Positions 14,792-22,913 of a DNA stretch of 24,569 nt are shown here, piece after piece; positions within the stretch are counted from its first letter, which is position 1; each line of letters starts with the position of its first letter. The DNA comes from Flavobacterium psychrophilum (GTDB lineage: Bacteria; Bacteroidota; Bacteroidia; Flavobacteriales; Flavobacteriaceae). The position numbers and the translations under genes are program-made. The notes beneath the pieces were generated by a model, which was given only the letters and a program-made list of their open reading frames with translations, had not been told where the DNA came from and did not search any database. Location of the stretch: positions 15,329 through 39,897 of the forward strand of contig DZAU01000008.1 of the NCBI GenBank assembly GCA_022729635.1, given 5' to 3'.

Positions 14792-17554
14792 ATGGAAAAA
14801 TTTTTGAAGTCATTCGTCTATTTGTTTTTGATTGCTGCCTTATCGAATACAAGTATTTTAGCTAATACTGTTATTAGTATTTATGGAGATGAAGTTATTG
14901 CTACAGCACCACCAATTGTCACTTCGCCAATATATTTGTGTCAAAACAGTGTTGCAGCTCCATTAACAGCAACGCCTTCAGGAGGTGGAACTTTAACTTG
15001 GTACACAACATTAACTGGAGGAGTTGGGTCTTTAGTAGCACCTACACCAATCACAACTATAGTTGGTTCAACAACCTATTATGTTACTGAAACCATTGCT
15101 GGTGTTGAAAGTACTCCTCGTACTCCAATTGTTGTAAATGTAGTTGCTGATAATGGGGCAGTTATTTTAAATTATAAATGTGATCCGACGCAAATTTTGC
15201 CTGGTGACAAAAACTCTTCTGTATTTTTTGATTGGTCAAATAATGTGTTGATAAATGATAATTCTTATAATTTTACATATACTACTACAGGTGGTTTATC
15301 CGGTACTGGAACTACAACAGTATCACATCAACAAATTTTTGGCATGTTACCTGGACAATCGGCAACGATGACATTAACAGCAACTAGATTTCCTTGTGTT
15401 CCACCTCAAACTATTACTTGTAGTGTTCCTTGTGTTACAACTACAACGCCAGATTTTGCTCCAATTGCTCCTTTTTGTACAGGAACAGTTGCTCCAATTT
15501 TAGGACCCACATCTCCAAACGGAATTACAGGAACTTGGTCGCCAGCAGTAATAAACAATACCACTAGCGGAAGTTATGTTTTTACCCCAGACCCAATATT
15601 GTTTCCTTGTGCTTTAACTCAAACAATGGTTGTGACTGTCGATCCATTAGTAACTCCAGCTTTTACAACTATTCCAACCTTTGTTTGTCAAGGAGCAGTA
15701 GCTCCAATATTGCCTTTAAGTTCTTCTAATGTTACTCCAATAACAGGAACTTGGAGTCCAACAACAGTTGATACTTCAATATTGGGATCTTTTCCTTATA
15801 CTTTTACACCAAATCCTGGTCAGTGTACTTCCGCAACACCAACAACAGTTTCAATTAGAATTGATCCTATATTAACACCAACTTTTGCAGCTGTTCCTGC
15901 TATTTGTTCTGGTGATGTTTTAGCTCCATTACCTACAACTTCCACTAATGGAATAACGGGTACTTGGTCTCCAGCCTTGAATAATTCTGCTACTACTTTA
16001 TATACTTTTACACCATCAGCTGGTCAATGTGCTACGACAACGACTTTGACGATTACAGTAAATCCTATTGTTACACCAACATTTACCCCTGTTCCTGCTA
16101 TTTGTTCTGGAGATGTTTTAGCTCCATTACCTACAACTTCCACTAATGGAATAACGGGGACTTGGTCACCAGCCTTGAATAATACCGCAACTACTTTATA
16201 TACTTTTACACCAACAGCCGGACAGTGTGCTACGACAACGACTTTGACGATTAAAGTAAATCCAATCATAACGCCAATTTTTGCATTTGTTCCTGCTATT
16301 TGTACTGGAGATGTTTTAGCTCCATTACCTACTACTTCTACTAATGGAATCACAGGTACTTGGTCACCAGCGTTGGATAATACTGCGACTACTTTATATA
16401 CTTTTACACCAACAGCTGGGCAATGTGCCACAACGACTACTTTAACCATTAATGTGAATCCTATTATAGCACCAGATTTTGTTGCAATTCCTCCTTTGTG
16501 TTCTGGTTCAACTGCTCCAATTTTAGCGACTACATCTCCAAACGGAATTACCGGAACTTGGTCTCCGGCAACAATTAGTAATACGGCAAACGGAAATTAT
16601 GTTTTTACTCCTACTGCAGGTCAGTGTTCAACTACACAAACTTTGGCGGTTGTTATAATACCTCGAGTAGTTACTAATTTCGCTGCCATTCCAGCGTTTT
16701 GTTCAGGAACTCCGGCTCCAATTTTAGCACCTACTTCGCCAAACGGAATAACTGGAACTTGGTCGCCGGCAACAATTAGCAATACCACAAGCGGAAATTA
16801 TATTTTTACCCCAAATCCTTCAGAATGTGCTACAACTCAAACGCTGAATGTTGTAGTTAATCCGCTAATTGAGCCCGATTTTGCAGACTTTTCTATGTGT
16901 TCCGGAGATGTTGCACCAATTTTGGCAACTACTTCTCCAAACGGAATTACAGGAACTTGGTCTCCTTCGACAATAGATAATACTACAAGTGGAACTTATG
17001 TTTTTACTCCAGATGCGCCACAGTGTGCTACTACAAAAAACATCAATGTCACTGTAAATCCTTCAAATACCCTTGTTAGTATTGGTTGGACAGTAACGGA
17101 TGCTTTTACTAAAAACCAAATAGTTACCATTTCTGCAACAGCTACAGGGAATTATTTATATCAAATGGATTCTGGATCATTTCAAACTAGTCCTGTTTTT
17201 GAAAATGTGGCTTCTGGAATACATTCTATTACCGTTAAAGATGTAAATGGTTGTAGTGCACCTCTAACTGACAACAATGTTTTAGTCATTGGTTATCCTA
17301 AATATTTTACTCCAAATGGTGATGGTATCAATGAGCATTGGAATATTTCGGGTTTAAGCGATCAGCTAAATTCTAGAATTTATATATTTGATCGCTATGG
17401 TAAATTATTGAAAGATATTAGCCCAAAAGAATTAGGTTGGGACGGTACTTATATTGGTCAGCCAATGCCTGCTGATGATTATTGGTTTACCGTTGAATAT
17501 GTGGAGCAAAGTAATGTCAAAAAATTCAAATCCCATTTTTCATTAAAAAGATAA
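14792..17554 (+). CDS. Large secreted repeat protein with gliding-motility-associated (T9SS type B) C-terminal domain
   Basis: A 920-residue surface or secreted protein. The signal peptide (about 1-25) is followed by an Ig-like segment rich in Thr/Pro (about 35-115, YLCQNS...GGGTLTWYTT), a second segment to about 218, and then eight tandem repeats of about 66 residues (219-757). Each repeat is built on F..IP..CSG...PI, NGITGTWSP and YTFTP..QC, with two cysteines that probably form a disulfide. A further beta domain (about 765-830) leads to the CHU_C/TIGR04131 domain: PKYFTPNGDGINEHWNISGL, IYIFDRYGKLL, GWDGTYIGQPMPADDYWF. This C-terminus routes type B cargo through T9SS. An adhesin or matrix role is likely but unproven. 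It stands alone and ends at a strong terminator. Confidence 0.92.
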   Translation: MEKFLKSFVYLFLIAALSNTSILANTVISIYGDEVIATAPPIVTSPIYLCQNSVAAPLTATPSGGGTLTWYTTLTGGVGSLVAPTPITTIVGSTTYYVTETIAGVESTPRTPIVVNVVADNGAVILNYKCDPTQILPGDKNSSVFFDWSNNVLINDNSYNFTYTTTGGLSGTGTTTVSHQQIFGMLPGQSATMTLTATRFPCVPPQTITCSVPCVTTTTPDFAPIAPFCTGTVAPILGPTSPNGITGTWSPAVINNTTSGSYVFTPDPILFPCALTQTMVVTVDPLVTPAFTTIPTFVCQGAVAPILPLSSSNVTPITGTWSPTTVDTSILGSFPYTFTPNPGQCTSATPTTVSIRIDPILTPTFAAVPAICSGDVLAPLPTTSTNGITGTWSPALNNSATTLYTFTPSAGQCATTTTLTITVNPIVTPTFTPVPAICSGDVLAPLPTTSTNGITGTWSPALNNTATTLYTFTPTAGQCATTTTLTIKVNPIITPIFAFVPAICTGDVLAPLPTTSTNGITGTWSPALDNTATTLYTFTPTAGQCATTTTLTINVNPIIAPDFVAIPPLCSGSTAPILATTSPNGITGTWSPATISNTANGNYVFTPTAGQCSTTQTLAVVIIPRVVTNFAAIPAFCSGTPAPILAPTSPNGITGTWSPATISNTTSGNYIFTPNPSECATTQTLNVVVNPLIEPDFADFSMCSGDVAPILATTSPNGITGTWSPSTIDNTTSGTYVFTPDAPQCATTKNINVTVNPSNTLVSIGWTVTDAFTKNQIVTISATATGNYLYQMDSGSFQTSPVFENVASGIHSITVKDVNGCSAPLTDNNVLVIGYPKYFTPNGDGINEHWNISGLSDQLNSRIYIFDRYGKLLKDISPKELGWDGTYIGQPMPADDYWFTVEYVEQSNVKKFKSHFSLKR
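15446..17062 (+). repeat. Eight in-frame tandem repeats, three nearly identical
   Basis: Eight coding repeats of 192-225 bp. Units 3, 4 and 5 (15875-16072, 16073-16270, 16271-16468) are each exactly 198 bp and nearly identical at the DNA level, including synonymous positions, while units 1, 2 and 6-8 have diverged. This points to recent duplication or gene conversion within the centre of the array and to likely copy-number variation between strains. Confidence 0.9.
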
Positions 17555-17556
17555 AA

Positions 17557-17584
17557 AAATTCCCGTATTTACGGGAATTTTTTT
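17557..17584. terminator. Bidirectional terminator between repeat protein and lgt
   Basis: A perfect 10-bp stem (17557-17566 with 17571-17580) around the loop ATTT starts 2 bp past the stop of the large repeat protein. It has an A-run before and a T-run after, so it can end both the plus-strand gene and minus-strand lgt, whose stop codon lies at 17617. Confidence 0.9.
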
Positions 17585-17616
17585 CGACTTATTATTGTAG
17601 ATATACTTTCTGTAAC

Positions 17617-18543
17617 TTATAAGTGAACAGGTTTTTCAGCTGTAAATATTAAATACAATCCTATCAAAATAAACGGAATACTGAGCCATTGTCCAGTTGA
17701 AAACAATCCTAAAGCACTTTCAAAACCACCCTGACTTTCTTTTACATATTCTACAGCAAAACGGACAGACCATAAAAGCACTAAAAAAACACCAAATAAA
17801 TAACCTGATTTTTCTCTAGCTTCTGTTTTCCAATACAAGAAATACAAGACAGCAAAAACAAAAATATAACAAAAAGCTTCATACAATTGAGCCGGATGTT
17901 TGACAGGAACTTGTTGAAGCAATTCGGCATATTTAGGGTTTTTGGCAATGGCGTGATAGGCTTCAGTTGGAGTAGGCAATTGGGTTGATTTTACTGCATC
18001 GTTTGCACTAAATTGATCTCGAATAAATCGCACCCCAAAAGATGATGTGGTTTCTTTTCCTACTATTTCTGAATTGAAAAAATTTCCCATTCTCACAAAT
18101 ACTCCACCGCTTGAAACTGGAATTGCCAATCGATCTAAAATCCACAAAAGAGGTTTTCCTAGAATGTTTTTGCTAAAATAATACATTGCGATGATTATGG
18201 AAATTGCTGCTCCGTGACTCGCAAGACCTTGATATCCGGTAAATTCAAAATTTGGATTAAATCGAAATGGCAAAACTATTTCTAATAAATGATTGCGATA
18301 ATATTCCCAATCGTAAAATAAAACATGACCTAATCTTGCTCCAATTAAGGTAGATAAAACTATCCAGATGAATAGCGAATCGAGTTTTTCTAATGATACA
18401 TTTTCACGTTCGAATATGTTTTTCATAAGATACCAACCCAGCCCAAAAGCAATCACAAACATCAAGCTATAATAACGAATTATAAAAAAGCCCAAATCAA
18501 TTCCTTCGGATGGATTCCAAATTATATTTAAAGTGTGTGTCAT
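17617..18543 (-). CDS. lgt: Prolipoprotein diacylglyceryl transferase
   Basis: An inner-membrane enzyme of 308 residues that moves diacylglycerol from phosphatidylglycerol to the lipobox cysteine of prolipoproteins. Multiple hydrophobic helices are visible. Family motifs: IIRYYSLMFVIAFGLGWYL (22-40), the YQGLASHGAAI block (about 104-114) holding the conserved His, the signature VRMGNFFNSEIVGKETT (about 150-166), and HPAQLYEAFCYI (about 217-228). The loop between the signature and HPAQLYE (about 165-215) is long, as I recall for Bacteroidota Lgt proteins. The lipobox of the rhodanese-thioredoxin gene in this window is one candidate substrate. Same strand as yidD, 58 bp downstream of it, and ended by the bidirectional terminator. 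Confidence 0.95.
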   Translation of the reverse strand: MTHTLNIIWNPSEGIDLGFFIIRYYSLMFVIAFGLGWYLMKNIFERENVSLEKLDSLFIWIVLSTLIGARLGHVLFYDWEYYRNHLLEIVLPFRFNPNFEFTGYQGLASHGAAISIIIAMYYFSKNILGKPLLWILDRLAIPVSSGGVFVRMGNFFNSEIVGKETTSSFGVRFIRDQFSANDAVKSTQLPTPTEAYHAIAKNPKYAELLQQVPVKHPAQLYEAFCYIFVFAVLYFLYWKTEAREKSGYLFGVFLVLLWSVRFAVEYVKESQGGFESALGLFSTGQWLSIPFILIGLYLIFTAEKPVHL

Positions 18544-18601
18544 TGTTTCTTTATTTTAATGTAAAATTACAATAATTTGTTAAGATTTTAATGTTTTATG
18601 T

Positions 18602-18850
18602 TCAATGCTTATGATTGCATTTTTTTTCAGGAACTGGATCGTAACCGGTTTTGCCCCAAGGATGACAACTCAAAACCCTTTTTATTCCTAAAAAACCACC
18701 ATAAAATAATCCATGTTTTTGCAAGGCTTCAATCATATAAGTCGAGCAAGTGGGTTCAAATCGGCACGCTGATGGCATAAATGGTGAAATCGTATATTTG
18801 TAAATACGAACCAATAATACAAATGGAAATATGAGAATTTTTGACAACAT
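18602..18850 (-). CDS. yidD: Membrane protein insertion efficiency factor YidD
   Basis: A small (82-residue) protein thought to help YidC insert inner-membrane proteins. It has an amphipathic or hydrophobic N-terminus ([24 protein letters not shown]) and the invariant cysteine cluster [15 protein letters not shown] (about 29-43), followed by [11 protein letters not shown] and GYDPVPEK. Length and motifs are typical. The start codon lies 3 bp from a heptamer array that forms its leader and matches the mutL leader. It lies between cysS and lgt, all on the minus strand. In many bacteria yidD sits by rpmH-rnpA-yidC; here it does not. Confidence 0.94.
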   Translation of the reverse strand: MLSKILIFPFVLLVRIYKYTISPFMPSACRFEPTCSTYMIEALQKHGLFYGGFLGIKRVLSCHPWGKTGYDPVPEKKCNHKH

Positions 18851-18853
18851 AAT

Positions 18854-18889
18854 TTATAAGTAATCGGTGTTCAGTTTTTTAGTGATCAG
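18854..18889 (+). repeat. Heptamer array in the yidD leader
   Basis: Plus-strand words: TTATAAG at 18854, TAATCGG at 18861, TGTTCAG at 18868, one 8-bp word TTTTTTAG at 18875 and TGATCAG at 18883. All end in G, as in the mutL leader array. The stretch 18859-18876 matches 2862-2879 with one mismatch, and both lie directly upstream of a start codon in the same relative orientation. Confidence 0.75.
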
Positions 18890-18919
18890 TCAGCAAATTT
18901 TGTTTTTTATGGTTCAATT

Positions 18920-18980
18920 CTAAAATCTAAAATCTGCAATCTGCAATCTGTAACTGCAACCTGATTACTGAACACTAAAA
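18920..18980 (-). repeat. Heptamer array containing the cysS stop codon
   Basis: Read on the minus strand from 18980: TTTTAG, TGTTCAG (18974-18968), TAATCAG (18967-18961), GTTGCAG (18960-18954), TTACAG (18953-18948), ATTGCAG twice (18947-18934) and ATTTTAG twice (18933-18920). Every word ends in AG, and only two of nine are 6 bp. The last codons of cysS (Phe-Ser-Val-Gln-stop) are written in the first three words. Head to head with the yidD leader array, it fills the gap except about 30 bp. Confidence 0.85.
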
Positions 18981-20449
18981 GTAGTTCCTTCTTTACCGTC
19001 TTTCAACTGAATTCCTAAAGTAATCAATTGATTTCTTATTTGGTCTGACATTGCAAAATTTTTATTTGCTCTAGCTTCATTTCGCATACCAATTAACATA
19101 TTTATAATGCCTTCGAGTTTTTCGTTTTGATTTTCTGATGTTTTTTCGTCTTTAAGACCCAAAACATCAAAAGCAAAAGTCCGGATTGCAATGCTAAATA
19201 ATTGTAAATCTTCCGTAGTAAGAGTAGCCGAATTATCATTTAATAAATTGATAAAACGGATGCCTTCAAACAGTTGAGCGATTAGAATTGGGGTGTTAAA
19301 ATCGTCATTCATGGCATCATAACAATTTTGTTTCCAAGTTGAAATAGCAATTGTGGAATCTGTTCCGGGTTGGATAGTTTTTAAAAGATTTATTCCTTCT
19401 AATAATCGGTTTAATCCTTTTTCGCTTGCTAACATGGCATCGTTTGAAATATCTAAAACACTTCGATAATGAGCCTGAAGAAAGCAAAATCGGACTACAT
19501 TTGAATGGAATTTTTTTTCAAAAAATTTATTTTCTCCGTTAATCAATTCTAAAGGTAAAATATAATTCCCTGTTGATTTACTCATTCGTAAACCATTCAT
19601 TGTAAGCATATTAGTGTGCATCCAATAGTTTACAGGAGACATTCCATTACACGCTTTTCCTTGAGCTATTTCGCATTCGTGATGTGGAAATTTTAAATCC
19701 ATACCGCCGCCGTGAACATCAAATTTTTCACCTAAATATTTAGTACTCATAGCGGTACATTCAAGATGCCAACCCGGAAAACCTTCTCCCCAAGGAGAAT
19801 TCCAGCGCATGATGTGTGCTGGCGAAGCATTTTTCCAAAGTGCAAAATCAGATGGATTTTTCTTTTCATTTTGTCCGTCTAAATCACGAGTATTGGCTAT
19901 CAATTCGTTAATATTTCTATTGCTTAATTCACCATAATTGAGTCCTCTTTTGTTGTATTCAATCACATCAAAATAGACCGAACCATTACTTTCGTACGCA
20001 AAACCGGTTTCGATTAATTTTTCAATCAATTCAATCTGTTCAATGATATGTCCTGTTGCAGTGGGTTCTATACTTGGCGGCAAAAAGTTGAATACATCTA
20101 AAACTTTATGAAAATCGACAGTATATTTTTGCACAACTTCCATTGGTTCTAGTTTTTCCAAACGGGTTTGCTTCACAAATCGATCGTTTTCTACATTTCC
20201 ATCATCGGTTAAATGACCGGCATCGGTAATATTTCGAATATAGCGAACTTTGTATTCTAGATGTTTTAAATAGCGATAAATCACATCAAAACTCATAAAA
20301 GTTCGCACATTTCCAAGGTGTACATTGCTATAAACGGTTGGTCCACAAACATACATTCCAATATTTCCTTCGTGGATTGGCGTGAAAATTTCTTTTTCTC
20401 CTGAAAGAGAATTGTATATTTTTAAGGTTTGAGATTTGTATAAAGGCAT
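18965..20449 (-). CDS. cysS: Cysteinyl-tRNA synthetase
   Basis: A class I aminoacyl-tRNA synthetase of 494 residues that charges tRNA-Cys. The zinc site uses C35 (YVCGPTVY), the HLECTAMS cysteine and the HHECE histidine/glutamate cluster in the middle. The HIGH-equivalent is HLGN (44-47) and the KMSKS loop is RMSKS (288-292). The C-terminal anticodon-binding region has typical [31 protein letters not shown] near the end. The final Ser-Val-Gln and the stop codon derive from the heptamer array, so the true ancestral end may have been slightly different. Upstream, after 49 bp containing another heptamer array, is the four-helix-bundle gene. Confidence 0.96.
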   Translation of the reverse strand: MPLYKSQTLKIYNSLSGEKEIFTPIHEGNIGMYVCGPTVYSNVHLGNVRTFMSFDVIYRYLKHLEYKVRYIRNITDAGHLTDDGNVENDRFVKQTRLEKLEPMEVVQKYTVDFHKVLDVFNFLPPSIEPTATGHIIEQIELIEKLIETGFAYESNGSVYFDVIEYNKRGLNYGELSNRNINELIANTRDLDGQNEKKNPSDFALWKNASPAHIMRWNSPWGEGFPGWHLECTAMSTKYLGEKFDVHGGGMDLKFPHHECEIAQGKACNGMSPVNYWMHTNMLTMNGLRMSKSTGNYILPLELINGENKFFEKKFHSNVVRFCFLQAHYRSVLDISNDAMLASEKGLNRLLEGINLLKTIQPGTDSTIAISTWKQNCYDAMNDDFNTPILIAQLFEGIRFINLLNDNSATLTTEDLQLFSIAIRTFAFDVLGLKDEKTSENQNEKLEGIINMLIGMRNEARANKNFAMSDQIRNQLITLGIQLKDGKEGTTFSVQ

Positions 20450-20453
20450 TCTA

Positions 20454-20488
20454 GTTTATGGTTTATTGTTTGTTGTTTGTTGTTTAGT
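20454..20488 (+). repeat. GTTTATT-type heptamer array between cysS and the four-helix-bundle gene
   Basis: Five consecutive 7-bp words starting GTTT: GTTTATG at 20454, GTTTATT at 20461, GTTTGTT at 20468 and 20475, and GTTTAGT at 20482. The array starts 4 bp from the cysS start codon and so forms most of its leader. The 17 bp at 20461-20477 match, inverted and with one mismatch, 20889-20905 on the other side of the four-helix-bundle gene. Confidence 0.85.
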
Positions 20489-20498
20489 TCGAAAACTA

Positions 20499-20888
20499 TT
20501 ATTTGAATTTGAGACCTTTTATTTCGCAATTGTTGAGATAGTTCATCATTGAACCAATTTTGTTCTTTTCTAATTCAATCATTTCATTTAATTTCAAATG
20601 TTGTTCTTCGGAAATTAATTTTTTATCAAAAGCTCTATAAGATTGAGATTTTACTTCACCTGAAGAACCTTTTGCTATACTCAAAAATTGAATAAACTCC
20701 CTATTGCCATTTCTTTCAAAACCTTCAGCAATATTATCCATAATAGATCCTGAACTTCTGTCAATTTGGTCTTTCAAGGAATAGTTAGTTTTTAGATTTG
20801 TATTTTGAATTAGAAATTCAACATATTGACAGATTTCTCTAGCTAATCTCCATATTTCTAAATCCTCGAATTTTAGTATTTTCCCCAT
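20499..20888 (-). CDS. Four-helix-bundle protein (23S rRNA intervening-sequence protein family, TIGR02436)
   Basis: A 129-residue helical protein with the family opening FEDLEIWRLAREICQYVEFL, then YSLKDQIDRSSGSIMDNIAEGFERNGNREFIQFLSIAKGSSGEVKSQ (about 39-86), and a closing helix with QHLKLNEMIELEKNKIGSMMNYL. Family members are encoded in rRNA intervening sequences, as stand-alone genes, or as accessory (Avd-like) proteins of diversity-generating retroelements; the fold is a pentameric four-helix bundle. No rRNA or reverse transcriptase is in this window. It sits alone between cysS and folE and is bracketed on both sides by inverted heptamer arrays, the right one touching its start codon. It looks like an insertion into a housekeeping block. 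Function unknown. Confidence 0.88.
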   Translation of the reverse strand: MGKILKFEDLEIWRLAREICQYVEFLIQNTNLKTNYSLKDQIDRSSGSIMDNIAEGFERNGNREFIQFLSIAKGSSGEVKSQSYRAFDKKLISEEQHLKLNEMIELEKNKIGSMMNYLNNCEIKGLKFK

Positions 20889-20919
20889 AACAACAAACTA
20901 TAAACCCAAAACAATAAAC
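20889..20919 (-). repeat. GTTTATT-type heptamer array upstream of the four-helix-bundle gene
   Basis: Minus-strand words: GTTTATT (20919-20913), GTTTTGG (20912-20906), GTTTATA (20905-20899), GTTTGTT (20898-20892), then GTT directly before the ATG at 20888. The array fills the gap between the folE stop (20922) and this start, leaving no room for a ribosome-binding site or promoter. Inverted relative to the array at 20454-20488. Confidence 0.85.
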
Positions 20920-20921
20920 TT

Positions 20922-21593
20922 TTAAAACTTCGTTTCTAATTTAATATATTCCAAAAATTCTCTGCGAGTTTGTTCATTCTTGAATTTACCACCAAATTCA
21001 GATGTAACGGTGCTACTTTCAATGTCTTTTATTCCTCTTGAATTGACACAAAGGTGTTTTGCATCGATAATGCAGGCTACATCTTCGGTTTCTAGCGCAA
21101 TTTGAAGTTCTTGCACAATTTGCATCGTTAAACGCTCTTGAACCTGAGGTCTTTTGGAATAATATTCAACAATTCGATTTATTTTTGAAAGTCCAACCAC
21201 TCTTCCGTTTGAAATGTAGGCTACATGTGCTCTTCCTACGATAGGAAGTAAATGGTGTTCGCAAGTTGAATATAAAGTAATGTTTTTTTCGACCAGCATT
21301 TCGCCATATTTGTAGTTGTTTTCAAAGGTAGATGCGTTTGGTTTTCGGGCAGGATTTAATCCTCCAAAAATTTCTTTTACAAACATTTTTGCAACCCGAT
21401 TTGGAGTTCCTTTTAGGCTGTCGTCTGTCAAATCCATTCCAAGAGTGTTCAGGATATTTTCAACATCTTTTTTTATCCTTTCAATTTTTTCATCATCAGG
21501 AATATCGAAAGCATCCGTTCTTACTGGGTTGTTTGCCGATGAACCTATGTGATTGTTCCCAATTTCGTCCTGAAATTCTTCGTTGTTTATCAT
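20922..21593 (-). CDS. folE: GTP cyclohydrolase I
   Basis: A zinc enzyme of 223 residues that converts GTP to 7,8-dihydroneopterin triphosphate, the entry to tetrahydrofolate (and a precursor for queuosine-type pathways). Zinc ligands are C111 and H114 in STCEHHLLPI and C182 in KHLCVNSRGIKD. The GLSKINRIVEYYSKRPQVQERLTMQI block (134-159) is the conserved substrate/active-site region. The first ~35 residues are a variable acidic extension. All catalytic positions look intact. It is read into the four-helix-bundle gene and cysS. A candidate promoter lies 37 bp upstream of the start. Confidence 0.96.
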   Translation of the reverse strand: MINNEEFQDEIGNNHIGSSANNPVRTDAFDIPDDEKIERIKKDVENILNTLGMDLTDDSLKGTPNRVAKMFVKEIFGGLNPARKPNASTFENNYKYGEMLVEKNITLYSTCEHHLLPIVGRAHVAYISNGRVVGLSKINRIVEYYSKRPQVQERLTMQIVQELQIALETEDVACIIDAKHLCVNSRGIKDIESSTVTSEFGGKFKNEQTRREFLEYIKLETKF

Positions 21594-21629
21594 TAAAATT
21601 TATTATTAATGTGAAAAATAAATTAGAGG

Positions 21630-21663
21630 TAAAGGTAATTAATTATAGCTTTAGAATTTTCAA
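21630..21663 (-). promoter_or_regulatory. Candidate folE promoter
   Basis: The minus strand has TTG (21663-21661), a 23-bp spacer and TACCTTTA (21637-21630), one base off the TAnnTTTG consensus. This fits the TTG-N17-23-TAnnTTTG pattern described for Flavobacterium. The leader would be about 30 nt. It may drive folE, the four-helix-bundle gene and cysS together. Confidence 0.35.
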
Positions 21664-21719
21664 AGCATTAATAATTAGCCCAAGGTATTTAAAAGTTACT
21701 ATTTTAGATTGCTAATTTT

Positions 21720-22913
21720 CTATTTAGAATTATAAACTTGAATAGCTGTTTTTAGAATTTTACATGCTCGAATTAAATCTTCTTTTTTTAAAACATAAGC
21801 GATTCGAACTTGATTTAATCCCACATTTGGAGTCGAATAAAAACCTGCTGCTGGCGCAACCATTACGGTTTCACCATTTAAATCATAACTCTCTAAAAGC
21901 CATTGGGCAAAATCATCGGCATTGTCGATAGGAAGTTGTGCGATGCAATAAAAAGCCCCTTTTGGTACTGAAACCAGTACACCTTCAATTTTCTTTAACT
22001 CGTTGATAAGAGTGTCTCGTCGTTCTCTATATTCCGAAATTACTTCATCAAAATAGCTTTTTGGTGTTTCAAGAGCTGCTTCACTGGCAATTTGTTCAAA
22101 TGTTGGCGGACTCAATCTTGCCTGGGCAAATTTCAAAGCTGTTGCCATCACTTCTTTATTTTTTGAAACGATACAGCCAATTCTTGCTCCACACATACTG
22201 TAACGTTTAGAAACCGAGTCGATCATTATAGCGTGTTCTTCAAGACCTGGAACATTCATTATGGAATAATGCACATCGCCGTCATAGGTAAACTCGCGAT
22301 ACACTTCGTCAGAAATCAAAAATAAATCGTGTTTTTTGACCAAAGCGGCCAATTGCATAATTTCCTCTTTTGAATATAAATAACCCGTTGGATTTCCTGG
22401 ATTGCAAATAAGAATAGCTTTTGTTTTTGGGGTAATTAATTTCTCGAAATCTTCTATTGGAGGCAAAGCAAATCCTGTTTCTATATTCGAAATTACTGGC
22501 ACGACTTTTACACCAGAAGCTGTTGAAAAACCATTGTAATTAGCATAAAAAGGCTCTGGAATAATGATTTCATCCCCGCTATCCATTGTAGTTCCCATAG
22601 CAAACAGCAAAGCTTCAGAACCTCCGGTAGTGATGATAATGTCTTCAAAATTTACAGCAATATTGTGGGTAATGTAATACTGTGATAATTTTTTTCTATA
22701 ACTTTCAAAACCTGCAGAATGGCTGTATTCTAATATTTTTAAGTCATTGTTTTTTACCGCATTTAGGGCAACTTCTGGTGTTTTAATGTCAGGTTGACCA
22801 ATGTTTAAATGATATACTTTGTGCCCTTTTTTCTTAGCAATTTCTGAATAGGGAACTAATTTTCGTATTGGAGATTCAGGCATTTTATTGCCCTTATTAG
22901 ATATTTTTGGCAT
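21720..22913 (-). CDS. PLP-dependent class I aminotransferase (aspartate aminotransferase-like)
   Basis: A fold-type I aminotransferase of 397 residues, probably cytosolic. Visible motifs: LNIGQPDIKTP (about 36-46) as in aspartate/aromatic aminotransferases, the cofactor loop TTGGSEALLFAMG (about 95-107), ICNPGNPTGYLYS (about 168-180) with the conserved Asn, SDEVYREFTYDG (about 200-211), and the Schiff-base lysine K236 in DSVSKRYSMCGARIG. A C-terminal arginine in LNQVRIAYVLKKEDL fits binding of the substrate alpha-carboxylate. The exact amino acid cannot be fixed. It is separated from folE by 126 bp holding a candidate promoter, so it need not be cotranscribed with it. An alternative start at the second Met (residue 11) is possible. 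Confidence 0.92.
   Translation of the reverse strand: MPKISNKGNKMPESPIRKLVPYSEIAKKKGHKVYHLNIGQPDIKTPEVALNAVKNNDLKILEYSHSAGFESYRKKLSQYYITHNIAVNFEDIIITTGGSEALLFAMGTTMDSGDEIIIPEPFYANYNGFSTASGVKVVPVISNIETGFALPPIEDFEKLITPKTKAILICNPGNPTGYLYSKEEIMQLAALVKKHDLFLISDEVYREFTYDGDVHYSIMNVPGLEEHAIMIDSVSKRYSMCGARIGCIVSKNKEVMATALKFAQARLSPPTFEQIASEAALETPKSYFDEVISEYRERRDTLINELKKIEGVLVSVPKGAFYCIAQLPIDNADDFAQWLLESYDLNGETVMVAPAAGFYSTPNVGLNQVRIAYVLKKEDLIRACKILKTAIQVYNSK

Noticed and set aside
16024..16449. Minus-strand open frame of 141 codons with its own internal repeats
   Set aside because: It is the complement of the near-identical repeats of the secreted repeat protein; the repetition and lack of stops follow from the plus-strand coding repeats, and it resembles no family.
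18920..18980. Repeat array considered as a CRISPR-like array
   Set aside because: Units are 6-7 bp, contiguous and without spacers, and there are no cas genes in the window.
20499..20888. Possible diversity-generating retroelement, because the protein resembles Avd-type four-helix bundles
   Set aside because: No reverse transcriptase, template repeat or variable repeat is present nearby.
21316..21715. Overlapping plus-strand open frames
   Set aside because: They are antisense to folE and its leader; the encoded sequences are low-complexity and unlike known proteins.
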